A program made the position numbers and the translations under genes. The notes beneath the pieces were generated by a model. That model was not told the origin of the DNA, did not search any database, and saw only the letters and a program-made list of their open reading frames with translations. A stretch of DNA of 64,000 nucleotides from Thereva unica (Eukaryota; Arthropoda; Insecta; Diptera; Therevidae): NCBI GenBank assembly GCA_949987705.1, contig OX465281.1, forward strand, positions 189,273,112 through 189,337,111. The letters are read 5' to 3'. Positions 22,501 through 31,926 of this stretch are shown in pieces. Numbering within the stretch: the first letter of the stretch is position 1; every line of letters begins with the position of its first letter.

Positions 22501-25500
22501 CTGGTCTAATTGTACATTTAGCGAAATATAAGCGACCATATCTAGTACCAGTGGATAATTTAGTTTCGACTACTTCGCTAGACTTCTAAACCACGGCTTT
22601 TTTTTTTATGTGAAAGACTAGAGTCACAGGAAACGCCCTTTATACTGTGTCGACAATCTATTTTCTTCATATAGAGTTCAATGTCGAACAGCAGCTCTAG
22701 TCGGGGAAGAAAGGAACTGTCACAACCTACCAGCGATATTTTGCAGTCCACCTACTCCCACCATTACTGGCGACTTTTGTCATCGGGGCATCGAGAAACA
22801 ACTCGCTGGAGTGTTATGCCTCCTGAAACGAGTTGAATCTCATCAACCAACCGATGACATGCGCTTTGGTGAAGCGGGGAAGGGCTAACTAAGGCTATGA
22901 CAGAAGGAATCAGGAATGTAAAGAGGGAAGAAGAAAGAAGGAAAGTTATGTAGGTGGGAAAGTGGAAAAGGCGAAGGACCGTGGGGCTGGCCGGGATTCG
23001 AATCCGGGACCTCTGGGATAGTAGCCAGACGCCTTACTCCCTAGGCTACGGAGGTCCCCAGGCTGATATGATATTTCGAATCCTTAGTGTTAGTCCATAA
23101 ACTGATCTTTAACTTGCACATGAGGGAATTATTATGACAATTTTAATATTCTTTTGGTTAGCCCTTGGCCTGCCGTTTTCCTTATTTCACTGCCTGTGTT
23201 CATTCAAACTTTCTTGACGAACGTCCTGATTATTGCAGCAACTGATGGAACTCCAAACATGCTCTCTTTTAGCAATTTCACAGTAGACAAACATTCCAAT
23301 AACATGAACCTCTGAAAAAGAGATTTTTCAGTGGGATTCTCTTTATTTTGGCGTCACAAATAATTTCCCAAAAGTCCGTAAAGCCAACTGACCGGCTACT
23401 CAAGTTATGGAGGGTCAATGGACAGGAAAATTAATTTTTCAGAAATATTCATTCTTTAGTTTTGCAAAATGCACTAACATTAAATTTTCGTGACCTTTGA
23501 CCCTCCTTGAGAGTTTGGATGCCGTGAAAGACTTTCGGCTAGTTCCTTAATAACTTGTAATCCTTTGCTGCTTTATTGCTAGTTAGCTACTGTAGATATC
23601 TTCCCCAATATTCTATATTCGTCTACATTATAGACCTGATCAGGAGGCGATCAATTATGGGTATTTCAACTTCGACTACAAAAAAAAAATAAAATTACGT
23701 TTTAGCTATTGCATAATATCCTACCTAGAATGCGTAAATAAAATAAGGTGCTAAATGGGAGACAGATATAAACATAATTAAAAAAATTTCAAAAAATAAT
23801 ATCTTTATATAGTACGGCTTTTTGTTATCTAAGCTCATCAGAAAACCATTGTTTGTGTATTTGCCACATTGGATGCTGTTCAACAAGCTCTTTTGCAATA
23901 ATGTTAAATTTATTCAATGATCAAATTCTGTTTGAAGTTTAAGAAGAACAAATCTCAATTGAAAGTCAACTAGCTTATACTTAGTTGCGTCTATAGGTGA
24001 AGCCTAGTAAAGAACTAAGCATTGCCACTTATAGTCTCCCTTCAGACGACTAGCTTCCATGGACCCTAGGTTAGGTTAGGTTGAAATGGCTGCTCCTCCA
24101 CTAGGTAGCCCGCTTAGGCACGCCTTTGGACCCATTATGATGCCGTTCTAGTGCTGGGAAAGAGTGCAGGCCATTTCAAGCCATTTTTGAGAAAAGAGGC
24201 ACCTCTTACAAGCTCATTTTAAAATCGTGTCCTACCTAACACTATACGATAATATTGTAGGTAGTCCTAATAAGGCATCCCGCCGGCTTAACGGGCTAAT
24301 AATGGGGTACCAAAGTTCCGCTTAGGTCGGGTCTTCACGTAGCGGACGGTGCACCTCTTTGCTCACCTTGTAGTCTGGTATTGCCTGCGTCACAGGCTTT
24401 ATCGGCTGATTAGCAGGATTCTCTTGTTTTAGTAGGCATAGCACTCGGACGAGATTGTCTCCTGCTAACCTCGAAGTCTTTAAGTAAAGTCTTTAACTTT
24501 AAGTAAATTTCAAGGTCAGAATTTCATATAAAATATAATTTATAAAAATGTGATTCTTAGCCCATCAAATCTCCTGCCATTTAGCAAGTAACCTTTCGGT
24601 AAGATGCTCGTTTTATTTAAACTCTCGAAACTGGTCCAAATCTCTTTTGTCTATAAAATATGATATTTCAGAGAGTTTACACTTTACGTCCACAATATCT
24701 GCTTATCTGTAAAAGATCAATAAATGTGAAAAAATTAATATATTTTATGACTTTTTCTCGTAGAGCAGCTTCAGGGTCGATATTAGGAGTCAAGTATGTA
24801 AAGGCCCCTTATTTTTGCTCACATGATCTCTACTAATTTCAATCAATATCAGTCAAATAAATTTTTATTTTCGCGGTACAGAAACTCCATTCGAGTTTGA
24901 TTATGTTTCAGTGAATTCCTCTTTAGTCAAAACAATTCCTGGAGTTATTCAGGAAGAGCAACGGCCGTTTGTATTTTGTTACCAGATATCTACATACATA
25001 GGTGTATTCAAAACAAACAAAACTGTTCTTATATTGACTTTATTGTTTTTTTTTTTTTTTAAATAAATCTTTCCCCTGGAATCGTAAACTTCCAGGATAT
25101 ATCAGGCAGAGGAAAATGACAGATGGTCTTGTTATTTATTTGTTTCCTCAACTACGACTGAACTACAACAGTTCACCTTTTCCGGAGTTCTCCCGGGAAT
25201 TTTTCCTGAATGAAATCGAAGTTCTGTAATCGTATATAATACTGCATCCGTGGAATAATAAAAGATGGAAAACTTGATTTTTATAGATGTACTACCATTG
25301 AATATACCCACTTTAATGTGTCTCCGCATGCAAATTTAATTCTCTGTAGACTTTCTGGAATAACAGTCCTGCAAGATTCTTCTTCGGGACGTCTTGCAAG
25401 GGAGTCTTGTTTGTCTGGCAATTGAAAATTTTGTTGAAGGTCTTGGTCTCCACTTTTTATTTGTTTGAAGTTTTCCATCCAATTAGCCACAAATTCAAGA

Positions 25501-27515
25501 CTCTTGATGTCGTGTTTGTAACATTGCGGACCTTCTTTGGGAAATTATAAAGGTGTTGGTTTAAAAGAGCATTATTTCAACGTCCATTCATAAACTTATT
25601 TCATTTGTGACAATTTACTACAATAGAAAAATTCAACTGAAACGAATTTTTGAAGAATTTTACCTTGGACCAGATTTAGTTTTCTTGCTCATAGGTTCAT
25701 AGGTCCTTTGTCATTAGGGTCATGGTTTTGAAAATGAGTGCTATTAAGTTATATTTTTCAACTGGTTTAAGAGATTGTAGGTGTTAAAAGGGCATAAGAG
25801 GAAAATTGCCTAGGGGCCAGTGCCATTGACGGATGCTTGCGTTTCGTTCCCTTCATAGTCATACGGCACCGTACGTCACTTGCAAGCATTTAACGAGCAT
25901 TCGTCAAATTTATTATGTCAATTTAGGTCGGTGCCATATGATCGTACTTTAGGTTTCGCACACATTTGCCAATTATTCCCCTAAAATATTACGAAAATAT
26001 TAAAGCAACTACGGGCGTTTGAAGGAAATGTAAAATAATATTTCGGGTTTTATGACTGGTAATGTAACGGTCAATCTTTTTCATCTTTGCACTCGATATT
26101 TTAATAATAATTGAATTTTTTGGACTGACGTGTTCCACGTTTTTCACCTATTCCATTGCCACGTTGAAAAGCATCGAAGCCAGTCCATCCACTTGTCTAT
26201 GACTCTTTTCCACTTCGAACTCTACTGTCACGGCATTTTGGATCCTTACTTTTACCAGGGAACTATTCGTCGCGCATTTGATCAGTTATACCAGCTTTGA
26301 AGGGACTCCGCTGACCTACGCCGTGTTTCTTTCTGGTCGATCTTAAACTTACTTCAACTTAATCCTTCGAAGTCTCATTGCAACTTTTTCTCTCATTCTG
26401 CCACTCTTCTGGGGTTCCTTTAGTCAGGGTTGAGAAGGTAAGAAATCTAGGAGCTACCTTGAATGCCAAAATGACCTGCTGCGATCATGTTAGTTCCTTC
26501 ATTCGCAAAACATACGGGCAACTGTCGAAACTCAGGTTCCATTGCGGTTTGCTCAGGACTCAGGACGGTTTGGACTGTCTGTTTGTATTTAGTGAAGACG
26601 CTAATTTTACCACTTCTAATACATGGTTTGTCTATGCTTCCTGCTCTTGACGCCTCCTGCGCCCGTTAACATGAAATTGTCTTTAGCGACTGGGTTCTCC
26701 TTTAAGCCCTCATGGGACATAGGGCGGAAACACTTGCCCTCCAGCAGACCCTGTTTTGTGCGACAGCTCGGAGCTCCGACCAAGATCTTACAGTTGTTGC
26801 GGCCTCTGCTAATAGGGTTCTCCTCCACGTTGTTCTAGGTCTTCCGACTGGACGGGATGCTTGTGGAGTCGTGAAGGTCCTGTGTGGCTAAATTCTCGTT
26901 TTCGAGTCGCAAGGAATGGCCAACCCAATTCCATTTCCTTCGCCTGATTTGGACGTCTATCCTTTCTTGGCCGGCACGGCGCCATAGTTCTTCGTTTAAA
27001 ATTCTATCTTGCCAGCGGATTTTTCGGATACGACGCAGGCATCTGTTGATGAAGACTTGTAGGCGCCCTGTTATGAATTGGGTGACTTTCCATGTTTCGC
27101 AACCGTACAAAAGAACTGCCTTAACGTTGGAGTTGAACAGACGCAATTTGGTGTTAGTTGAGATCTCCGTTGGTCTCCATATCCGGAACAGGCATGTAAT
27201 GCGCCTCGTGCTTTATTTATTCTGGAACTGACATTTTCTTCTGCACCGCCATTTTCGGGAATAATACTACCGAGGTAGCAGAATTTGGTGTTTGCATTTA
27301 TCCGCATTTCTTCAGTTTTAGTCGGATTTAGCCTTAAGCTTGCTGGACTACTTTCTGTTGCCAAATTTTTGAGATCCGATTTCGAGATCCTTAAGGGGAG
27401 GTTCTGGTCAACTGGCCTTAAAAGTCGAGCGTTTCGGGATTTTTTTTAAGGTATTAAAACATAAAATAATAAAAAAACGGTTTTTTGGTAGTTGTAGGTA
27501 AACAACTAAAGTTTT

Positions 27516-27598
<83 letters not shown>

Positions 27599-30500
27599 AT
27601 ATATTTGTTTCAAAATCCAAAATGGCGGCTCATGCCAAGTCCTTGTGAGGTCGTGCGCGCAGCGAAATCATCTGCCCAGGTGTCTGAAATGCAGGATATT
27701 CCAAATGAAATTAGTTCAACATATTGGCGAGGGCTTATACCACAAATTAGGATAATTTGACGAAAAAAAGTGAAAAAAATACAATTGAAAAAAATGTGTA
27801 TTTTTTTTACTTTTTTTTAGAAAAACGGCTCATAAAATGATTAATTAAGAAAAAATTTCAATAATTATCGGTATAAGCTCTCATAAATTAAATTTACTTC
27901 AAGAATTTCAAAACTTCAAGGAAATCGGTTGAGCGGTTGTCGAGATATTTGGTACCGCGCACTTGAATTCGTCGAACAGATAATTAGCTTCAAAGTTCCG
28001 GTCGCTCCGCTCTGAGCAATGCACGCATCACTTTGAAGCGCTGTAACTTTTGAAAAAATTAATAAAACGCAAAACGGGTTTACAGACTTATTCAAAAAAA
28101 GTAAAAATAAAATAAATGGTTAAAAAAAATTTTTAAAAAAAATTCTTTTCATTAACTAAAAAATGTACTGAAAAGTAAAAAATAAAAAATATTTTAAAGA
28201 AAGCGTGATATTTCAATTTTAATGAAAAAGTTAATTAAAAGAATTCATCGAAAATTGAAAATATAACAGTAAATCGCGTGAGATTTACAATAACCCTCAA
28301 TTTTTTGCTTTGTTAATTTCAAATTCTAACAAAATTTTTTGATGAAAAATGCGCCATTCTTTTAATTAACTTTTTCATTAAAATTGAAATTTCACGCTTT
28401 CTTTAAAATATTTTTTATTTTTTACTTTTCAGTACATTTTTTAGTTAATGAAAAGAATTTTTTTTTAAAATTTTTTTTAACCATTTATTATATTTTCTAC
28501 TTTTTAGTTTATTATATGTATTCCGCCATTTTATGATGGCAATTCTATTAGATTTAAAATTACGTCACACAGTTTACTGTATTCATTTGATACCCATGTC
28601 GTGGGCTCGGTGGAACATAATTGCAAAAACGGCCGACATCTCGGAACCGTCTTCTTGATTTTTTTACAAAAGGTCAGATTGCATTTAGTACTTATACATG
28701 ATGAGTTGAACTCAAGTTGAACCCAAGTCTAACTACATGTAAACGGGAGTCGAGTTGGGTTAAGGTTGACTGAACTCGACTCAGCTCTGCTACCTGGGTT
28801 TAGTTGAAATTATGCATACGGACAAGAGTTCAGTATTTGAGTAGTTGAATTTAGTTGACAGCAGCATCTCTGTGTTTGTTTGTGATTTTTTATAACGTGT
28901 ATTGCTTCTTTATTATCAACTCACCCTCAACTATTCATCTCATCATTCATACACATTAACCACCCGAACTACGAGTGTGTGCAAAATTGGAAGTTGATCG
29001 GTTATATTTTCTACTTTTAAGTCTATTATAAGCTTTCCGCAATTTAGTGTTGGCCGCCATTTTGAATTTGGAATGACGCCACATAGCTTATTGTGTTCTA
29101 CCTGTCATATCCTTTCATTTGATACCCATGTCAGAGGGCCGCGGAGCACAATTTCAAAAATTGGGCGCCATTTTGGAACCGCCATCTTGATATTTTTACA
29201 AAATGGCCAGATTGCATTGTCATCCAAACTAAACGTGTATGCAAAATTTCAGCTCTATCCGAAACCGGGAAGTGGGTCAAATTTAACTTCCAAGATTTGA
29301 CGACAAACAGTGTAAGTTAAATAAAAGAATTTAAAAAATCAATTTTTTGAAACAATTTGACCAGAACCTCCCCTTAAGGCGGTCTAGCAAACCCCATTGT
29401 ATGCCGCCTGTTCTACTATCTAGAGCGCCGACAAGGATGTCATTTATTACTATAAGAAATAGTACACGCGAGAGTAGGCATCCTTGTCGTACTCCTGAGC
29501 TCACCTCAAAGCTGTCGGATAATTTTCCATTATGGAGAACTCTGCGTTTGGAATTGTTATATAGGGCTTTAATCAATTCTATTATTTTATCAGGTAGTCC
29601 ACGTCGCCGTAGTGCCTGCTATATAAAGCTCCTATTAACCGAGTCGAACGCTTTCTCATAATCTACGAAAGCAAGGTAAAGGGGTATCGGAATTCAGTAG
29701 ACTGCTCCACTATGATTCTCAAGGTGTTAATATGGTCTATACATGAGCAGGCCTTCCTGAATCCGGCCTGCTGCCTTCTAAGCGTTCGGTTTACTGCCTC
29801 TCTTACCCTAGATAGTAATATATGGGATAAATATTTGTCCACAGTAGATAGTAAACAGATGCCTCTCCAGTTGTCGCATATTGTTAGGTCCCCCTTTTTG
29901 GGTATTTTGACTGTGATACCTTCCGTCCAATCCTCCGGAAAGGTACAGGTGTTTCATGCTATTTCCAAAATTGGCTGTAGTGTATCTGCTATGAGGCTTG
30001 AATCTGCTTTCAACAATTCTGGAGGGATGCCTTCTTTTCCAGCTGCTTTACCATTGGCCAACGCATGCATTTCGGTTACTATTTCCGTTTTGGATGGGGC
30101 CCGGGTGGTGATCCTTATTGGCTGTGCATTGTTGCTGTTTTCCTGAAGTTCCTGTGCAAGTGAATCATTCAGAGCGGCCAAGAAGTAATTTCTCCATCTT
30201 TGGAGCTGCTCCTCATCTACCTCTTAACGGCATGCCTTTTAGTAGAGCGGTTTCACGAGAGCTGTTTAGTAATTTGGCACAGCACTTTACTGTTGCCTGT
30301 GTTTACCGCTTTTTCTGCGAGTTAGTTTCTCTGCTGCCTTTTATCACGCCAGACACTTCTCTTTACTTCCCGATGTATTTGGGAGTATTCCTGTTAAAGT
30401 TGGTGACGTTTTTTCGGGTCGCTTGTAGAATTTACGTTATTTTTGAAGGCCCTCTTTCGCTCTGTTTTTTGCCAGGCTGTGTCCGAGACCCAGTATTGCA

Positions 30501-31926
30501 TGTTTCTTTGGACATAACCGATGCTCGTTTTCGCAGCCGTCAATTTAGCGCCCATTGTCGTACTCCACAGCTCTTTAATATTTTTGTAGTCAGAAACGGT
30601 TTGCTGGTTTAATACTTTTTGCAGGTTGCCAGCAAATTCTCGCCTGTTAACGCTCTCTCGCAGAAGGTATACGTTAAACCTTCTACGGTTTATAGCATCT
30701 CGTTGAACGTTTCTGATTGTGGCGATTTTAAGGCGAATAGTTGCTACAACCAAATGGTGGTCCTTTCCAGTGTTTGCTGCCCTGAAGCTCCTGACATCTT
30801 CCAGAATAGTTCTCTATCTGCGGCTGATGGCCACGTGATCTATCTGATTTCTCGTTCTACCATCGGGCGATACCCAGCTCTCTTTGTTTATCTTCTTGTG
30901 ACAAAAGTAAGTTCCACCTACCGTGAGTTGGTGAGAACTACAAAAGTCATCGAAGAGCTCATAATTATTATTGTTAACTTGGCTTAGACCTTGATTTCCA
31001 ATGTTCAAGGCCGGTGTTGTCACGGCCGGTCTGTGCGTTTAAGCCACCCATTAAAACAATGATGTCTCCAGTTGGTATAGAGCGAAAAACCTCATTCAGT
31101 CGCATATAGAACTCGTCGTTCATGTCATCTTCTGCGTCCAGTTGGAGCATAGTATCGGACTACCGTCTGGTCTGGTACGGTATATTTCACTCTTAATTTT
31201 AATTTCCTTCTGTCAATTGTTTTTTTTTTTCTCCCTTCTTAACTTTATTTTTATTTGTTTGTTTTTTTCTTCTCTTTCTTCATCTTGTTATCATCTATGC
31301 TCTCCAAATGTACTTTAATATAAGATTGTGTACATGTGCTACAAATTAAAATAAATAGAATAAAAGTGTAAAGTAAAGACGTAAGGATCGTAGAGGAACA
31401 TTTTCTAAACTTGGAAATTTCTGTTTAACTTAGATATTTTTACTACAACTGTACTTAAAGCTTTCGGTTCTTGTCTTCGATTGGTGTTAAGTTTTCAAAA
31501 GCTACCAAAAGCTGGAATAATCTAAACTTATTGAGCTTTTTCTTGCATGGTCTTAACTAACCCAAGTTGAGTGCCATGGTTGTAGTCATGGAAAGGGTTT
31601 AGGAAAAATGGTTTAAAACTTGGTATTAACGGAAATTTTATTTATACTTTATTTTTGTACTAACTGAAACTAACAAGCTTCTTTTCTTAATTCTTTTACA
31701 GAGTATTGGAGTATTTTGTGCCATTCAACTAACTGTACTTCTTGGAAGAGCTGCCGATGGAGAGGATATCAATTCGGTTGCAAAGCGCCAGCATGAACTT
31801 CTGCCACTATCGATAACAGATAAAGGACGCCGGGACTTGCCATCGCCAATGACTTCCCCGATGGCGCCCGGCCATCGACTACTGAAGACTGCTCCTCCAC
31901 CGCCACCACCCACCATGCCGAAATGA
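16405..31926 (+). CDS. Tetraspanin (spliced, first exon not found)
   Basis: Four exons (16405-16593, 16672-16857, 16943-17143, 31702-31926), all phase 0 with GT-AG borders, join into 266 residues plus a stop. Visible are the end of TM1 (1-16), TM2 (about 28-51), TM3 (64-86), a large extracellular loop with the diagnostic Cys-Cys-Gly (128-130), Ser-Cys-Cys (145-147), Cys158 and Gly165-Cys166, TM4 (about 178-207), and a 60-residue tail ending in six prolines and TMPK. Tetraspanins are membrane organisers that bind integrins, receptors and other tetraspanins. The N-terminal exon with most of TM1 is missing from view. The last intron (17144-31701) is stuffed with transposons. The paralogue cannot be named. 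Confidence 0.9.
16672..16857 (+). CDS. Tetraspanin exon: TM3 and start of large loop
   Basis: The exon is preceded by CTCTTACAG and followed by GTAAAC. Its 62 codons include the hydrophobic FSALLVAVICIQFIICGWAL and then a charged loop segment (VYVDDSFVEFLDKFSRAK). Confidence 0.9.
16943..17143 (+). CDS. Tetraspanin exon: CCG loop and start of TM4
   Basis: The exon is preceded by TTTTTTAG and followed by GTAATG. Its 67 codons open LQCCGVDAPSDYRR and contain LPWSCC and RRGC. These are the conserved cysteines that form the disulphides of the large extracellular loop. It ends in the hydrophobic CFAAAGIALIQ. Confidence 0.92.
17144..17836. other. Start of large tetraspanin intron, no element recognised
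   Basis: AT-rich intronic sequence starting with the GTAATG donor. No coding potential was seen. Confidence 0.5.
17851..17943 (-). mobile_element. 93-bp LINE tail with 14-bp duplication
   Basis: CTCCTTCAGTATAT occurs at 17837-17850 and 17944-17957 and flanks a 93-bp insert. On the minus strand the insert ends in an AAATAAATAAAAATAAATAA-type tail. This is a very short retrotransposed 3' end. Its parent LINE is not seen in the window. Confidence 0.8.
18624..18992 (-). pseudogene. LINE ORF2 C-terminus with Cys/His knuckle
   Basis: This continues the preceding frame after a shift. TGHCPFGPHAERLG is followed by the knuckle CRSCGNEDEEETVSHLLCTC and a C-terminus with TRLNRFIKSSKWL. The same knuckle type ends the LINE at 3.7 kb. 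Confidence 0.85.
18878..20248 (-). pseudogene. LINE ORF2: RT C-half and RNase H
   Basis: The frame opens at the catalytic MAYADDIVLVVTGK, so motifs A and B are absent. The thumb has AKFLGLVLDRKLTW. RNase H is complete in outline: CIFTDGSKIG, VFQAEVTAIWEAL, ILSDSQAALKAL, and YWVPGHSGIRANCRADELA. The frame shifts near 18930-18990, where the C-terminal part continues. RNase H after RT fits I/LOA-type LINEs. Confidence 0.88.
20265..20790 (+). mobile_element. Decayed LINE RT fragment, opposite orientation
   Basis: The + strand encodes ALAKAIGLCAFVDIEYAFYNTS (motif A), then after deletions LAIIVSGKFGLTIMRSREIAL (just after the YADD region) and thumb remnants. It abuts the minus-strand LINE 5' end to 5' end. 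Both contain the segment after YADD, so they are two copies and not one inverted copy. Confidence 0.6.
20791..21092. other. Intronic DNA, nothing recognised
   Basis: AT-rich. Five bases before the next element, the strand reads TTTTTCGCTATT. Confidence 0.4.
21093..22508 (+). mobile_element. Long-TIR DNA element with PIN/XPG-like gene
   Basis: The terminal inverted repeats are about 230 bases: 21093-21325 against 22248-22508, ending TAGACCAGTGCAGAT and ATCTGCACTGGTCTA. Shared inner blocks include CGGAAAGGGGGCGGGGGAGC and GATCTAGAGCTTTTGTTC. Possible flanking duplications are ATT (3 bp) or TA. The only protein recognised is a PIN/XPG-like one. Academ elements are known to encode an XPG-type nuclease and to make 3-4 bp duplications, so an Academ-related remnant is a reasonable inference, but it is not proven. 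Confidence 0.8.
21561..22250 (+). pseudogene. PIN/XPG-like nuclease domain of a transposon
   Basis: The open frame is about 230 codons and has no ATG at its start. It reads upstream into TIDEIVNKYLHYV before a stop, so the N-terminus is lost or spliced. Acidic clusters typical of PIN/FEN-type nucleases are visible: VVFDGYPE, KQAEEDADALIV, VGQDIDLLVLL and ISGCDTTSSY. Similar proteins are common as uncharacterised transposon-linked proteins of insects and cnidarians (from memory). The frame ends inside the right TIR, which may be a truncation. The role, cleaving flapped or branched DNA in transposition, is inferred from the fold only. Confidence 0.65.
22598..23058 (-). mobile_element. tRNA-derived SINE
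   Basis: On the minus strand a tRNA-like head (22983-23058) is followed by about 380 bases of unrelated body and a run of A (T at 22598-22607 on +). The head has a box A-like TAGCCTAGGGAGTAAGG and a box B GGATTCGAATCC (22994-23005), the two internal Pol III promoter parts. The anticodon stem has an extra base and the acceptor stem is imperfect, so it is not a working tRNA. No target duplication was found. Confidence 0.65.
23062..24060. other. Intronic DNA, nothing recognised
   Basis: AT-rich, with no open frames of interest and no TIR noticed. Confidence 0.4.
24064..24190 (-). mobile_element. 3' end of the TTAGG-tailed LINE family
   Basis: The + strand starts CCTAGGTTAGGTTAGGTTGA and continues AAATGGCTGCTCC..., closely matching 18524-18650 in the same orientation. 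The copy carries only about 125 bases of 3' end, so it is severely 5'-truncated. Confidence 0.8.
24200..26150. other. Intronic DNA, nothing recognised
   Basis: There is a more GC-rich block at 24260-24480 (with CCCGCCGGCTTAACGGGC) that is unlike its surroundings but has no recognised coding sequence. The rest is AT-rich intron. Confidence 0.35.
26160..26650 (+). mobile_element. LINE RT thumb fragment
   Basis: The frames encode LNLLQLNPSKSHCN (after a lost YADD), VRVEKVRNLGATLNAKMT, and VKTLILPLLIHGLSML. These are the end of RT and the start of the thumb of a jockey/CR1-type LINE. It is broken by shifts and ends against an opposite-strand LINE at about 26650. Confidence 0.6.
26835..27364 (-). 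pseudogene. LINE RT thumb and C-terminus
   Basis: Two overlapping frames give KTEEMRINANTKFCYLGSII and then VKAVLLYGCETWKVTQ, FINRCLRRIRKIRWQDRI, and RRKWNWVGHSLRLEN. This C-terminal layout is typical of EN-RT LINEs that lack RNase H. A related tail also occurs at 33.45-33.6 kb. Confidence 0.75.
27520..27604. repeat. AT microsatellite
   Basis: About 40 AT units with one interruption (near 27582-27590). It lies inside the TTAA-flanked element. Confidence 0.95.
28095..28505. repeat. Long AT-rich hairpin inside the TTAA element
   Basis: The left arm (about 28095-28250) is repeated inverted at about 28350-28505 with high identity. For example, AAAGCGTGATATTTCAATTT pairs with its complement at 28380-28400. 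The loop is about 100 bases. It could be a nested MITE. Confidence 0.8.
28583..29300 (+). repeat. Two units of a dispersed 'GATACCCATGTC' repeat
   Basis: ATTTGATACCCATGTC occurs at 28585-28600 and 29116-29131. It is followed by 'cggcc/gcgcc...ttttggaaccgccatcttgat', TTTTTACAAAATGG and GATTGCATTGTCATCC. The same unit recurs at 11764, 42133 and 53147 (+), and at 41387, 48761 and 48881 (-). Between the two units (28700-28870) lie AACTCAAGTTG-like strings resembling the MITE at 60371. Confidence 0.75.
29378..30180 (-). pseudogene. LINE RT fingers and palm (5' of insert)
   Basis: Fragments in order from high to low coordinates are EIVTEMHALANGKAAGKEGIP, a region rich in stops with the fingers, and KALYNNSKRRVLHNGKLSDS with FEVSSGVRQGCLLSRVLF (motif B). 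The catalytic YADD block is not seen in frame. The frame leads into LLDRL at the TTAA insertion. Confidence 0.75.
30394..31165 (-). pseudogene. LINE endonuclease remnant
   Basis: Minus-strand pieces include RLNEVFRSIPTGDIIVLMGG (31100-31045), GLSQVNNNNYELFDDFCSSHQLTVGGTYFCHK (about 30985-30905) and DGRTRNQIDHVAISRR (30875-30820). They are followed by FKNNVNSTSDPKK. These are the late motifs of the EEP endonuclease, with the catalytic DH region intact in outline. A degraded second copy of the first motif lies at 40045-40190. Confidence 0.75.
31166..31699. other. Intron end, nothing recognised
   Basis: AT-rich. It ends in the pyrimidine tract and TTTTACAG acceptor before the last tetraspanin exon. 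Confidence 0.5.
31702..31926 (+). CDS. Tetraspanin last exon: end of TM4 and C-tail
   Basis: The exon is preceded by TTCTTTTACAG. It has 74 codons and the stop TGA (31924-31926). SIGVFCAIQLTVLLG completes TM4, followed by a hydrophilic tail with LPSPMTSPMAPGH and a terminal proline run. Its reading phase matches the exon ending at 17143, although the intron is about 14.6 kb. Confidence 0.85.
   Translation, partial: SIGVFCAIQLTVLLGRAADGEDINSVAKRQHELLPLSITDKGRRDLPSPMTSPMAPGHRLLKTAPPPPPPTMPK

Larger units (their letters stand above)
27395..29373. mobile_element. TTAA-flanked element inside a LINE RT
   Basis: The TIR GGGGAGGTTCTGGTCAA is exact at both ends (27395-27411, inverted at 29357-29373). 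TTAA flanks it at 27391-27394 and 29374-29377. Removing the element and one TTAA restores a continuous RT frame (LLDRLKDLEIG), which proves a TTAA duplication. This is piggyBac- or Kolobok-like, non-autonomous, 1979 bp. The interior holds an AT microsatellite, a long hairpin and two units of a dispersed repeat. Confidence 0.85.
26655..31165 (-). mobile_element. EN-RT LINE, interrupted by a TTAA element
   Basis: This minus-strand LINE lies in the tetraspanin intron. From 5' to 3' it has endonuclease pieces (31165-30400: FYMRLNEVFRSIPTGDIIVLMG, then DHVAISRR), a linker, and RT with EIVTEMHALANGKAAGKEGIP (30140-29990). RT motif B SSGVRQGCLLSRVLF is in 29331-29576. After the insert come the thumb TKFCYLGSIIPENGG and C-terminus AVLLYGCETWKVT and NRCLRRIRKIRWQD. 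The pattern fits the RTE/L2-like EN-RT LINEs. There are many shifts and no function remains. Confidence 0.8.

Noticed and set aside
22983..23058. tRNA gene
   Set aside because: A and B boxes are present, but the anticodon stem has an extra base, the acceptor stem pairs poorly, and a long body with a poly-A end follows. This is a SINE head.
30118..30612. 164-codon + strand frame
   Set aside because: It is the antisense of the minus-strand LINE linker and endonuclease end, so it is a shadow.
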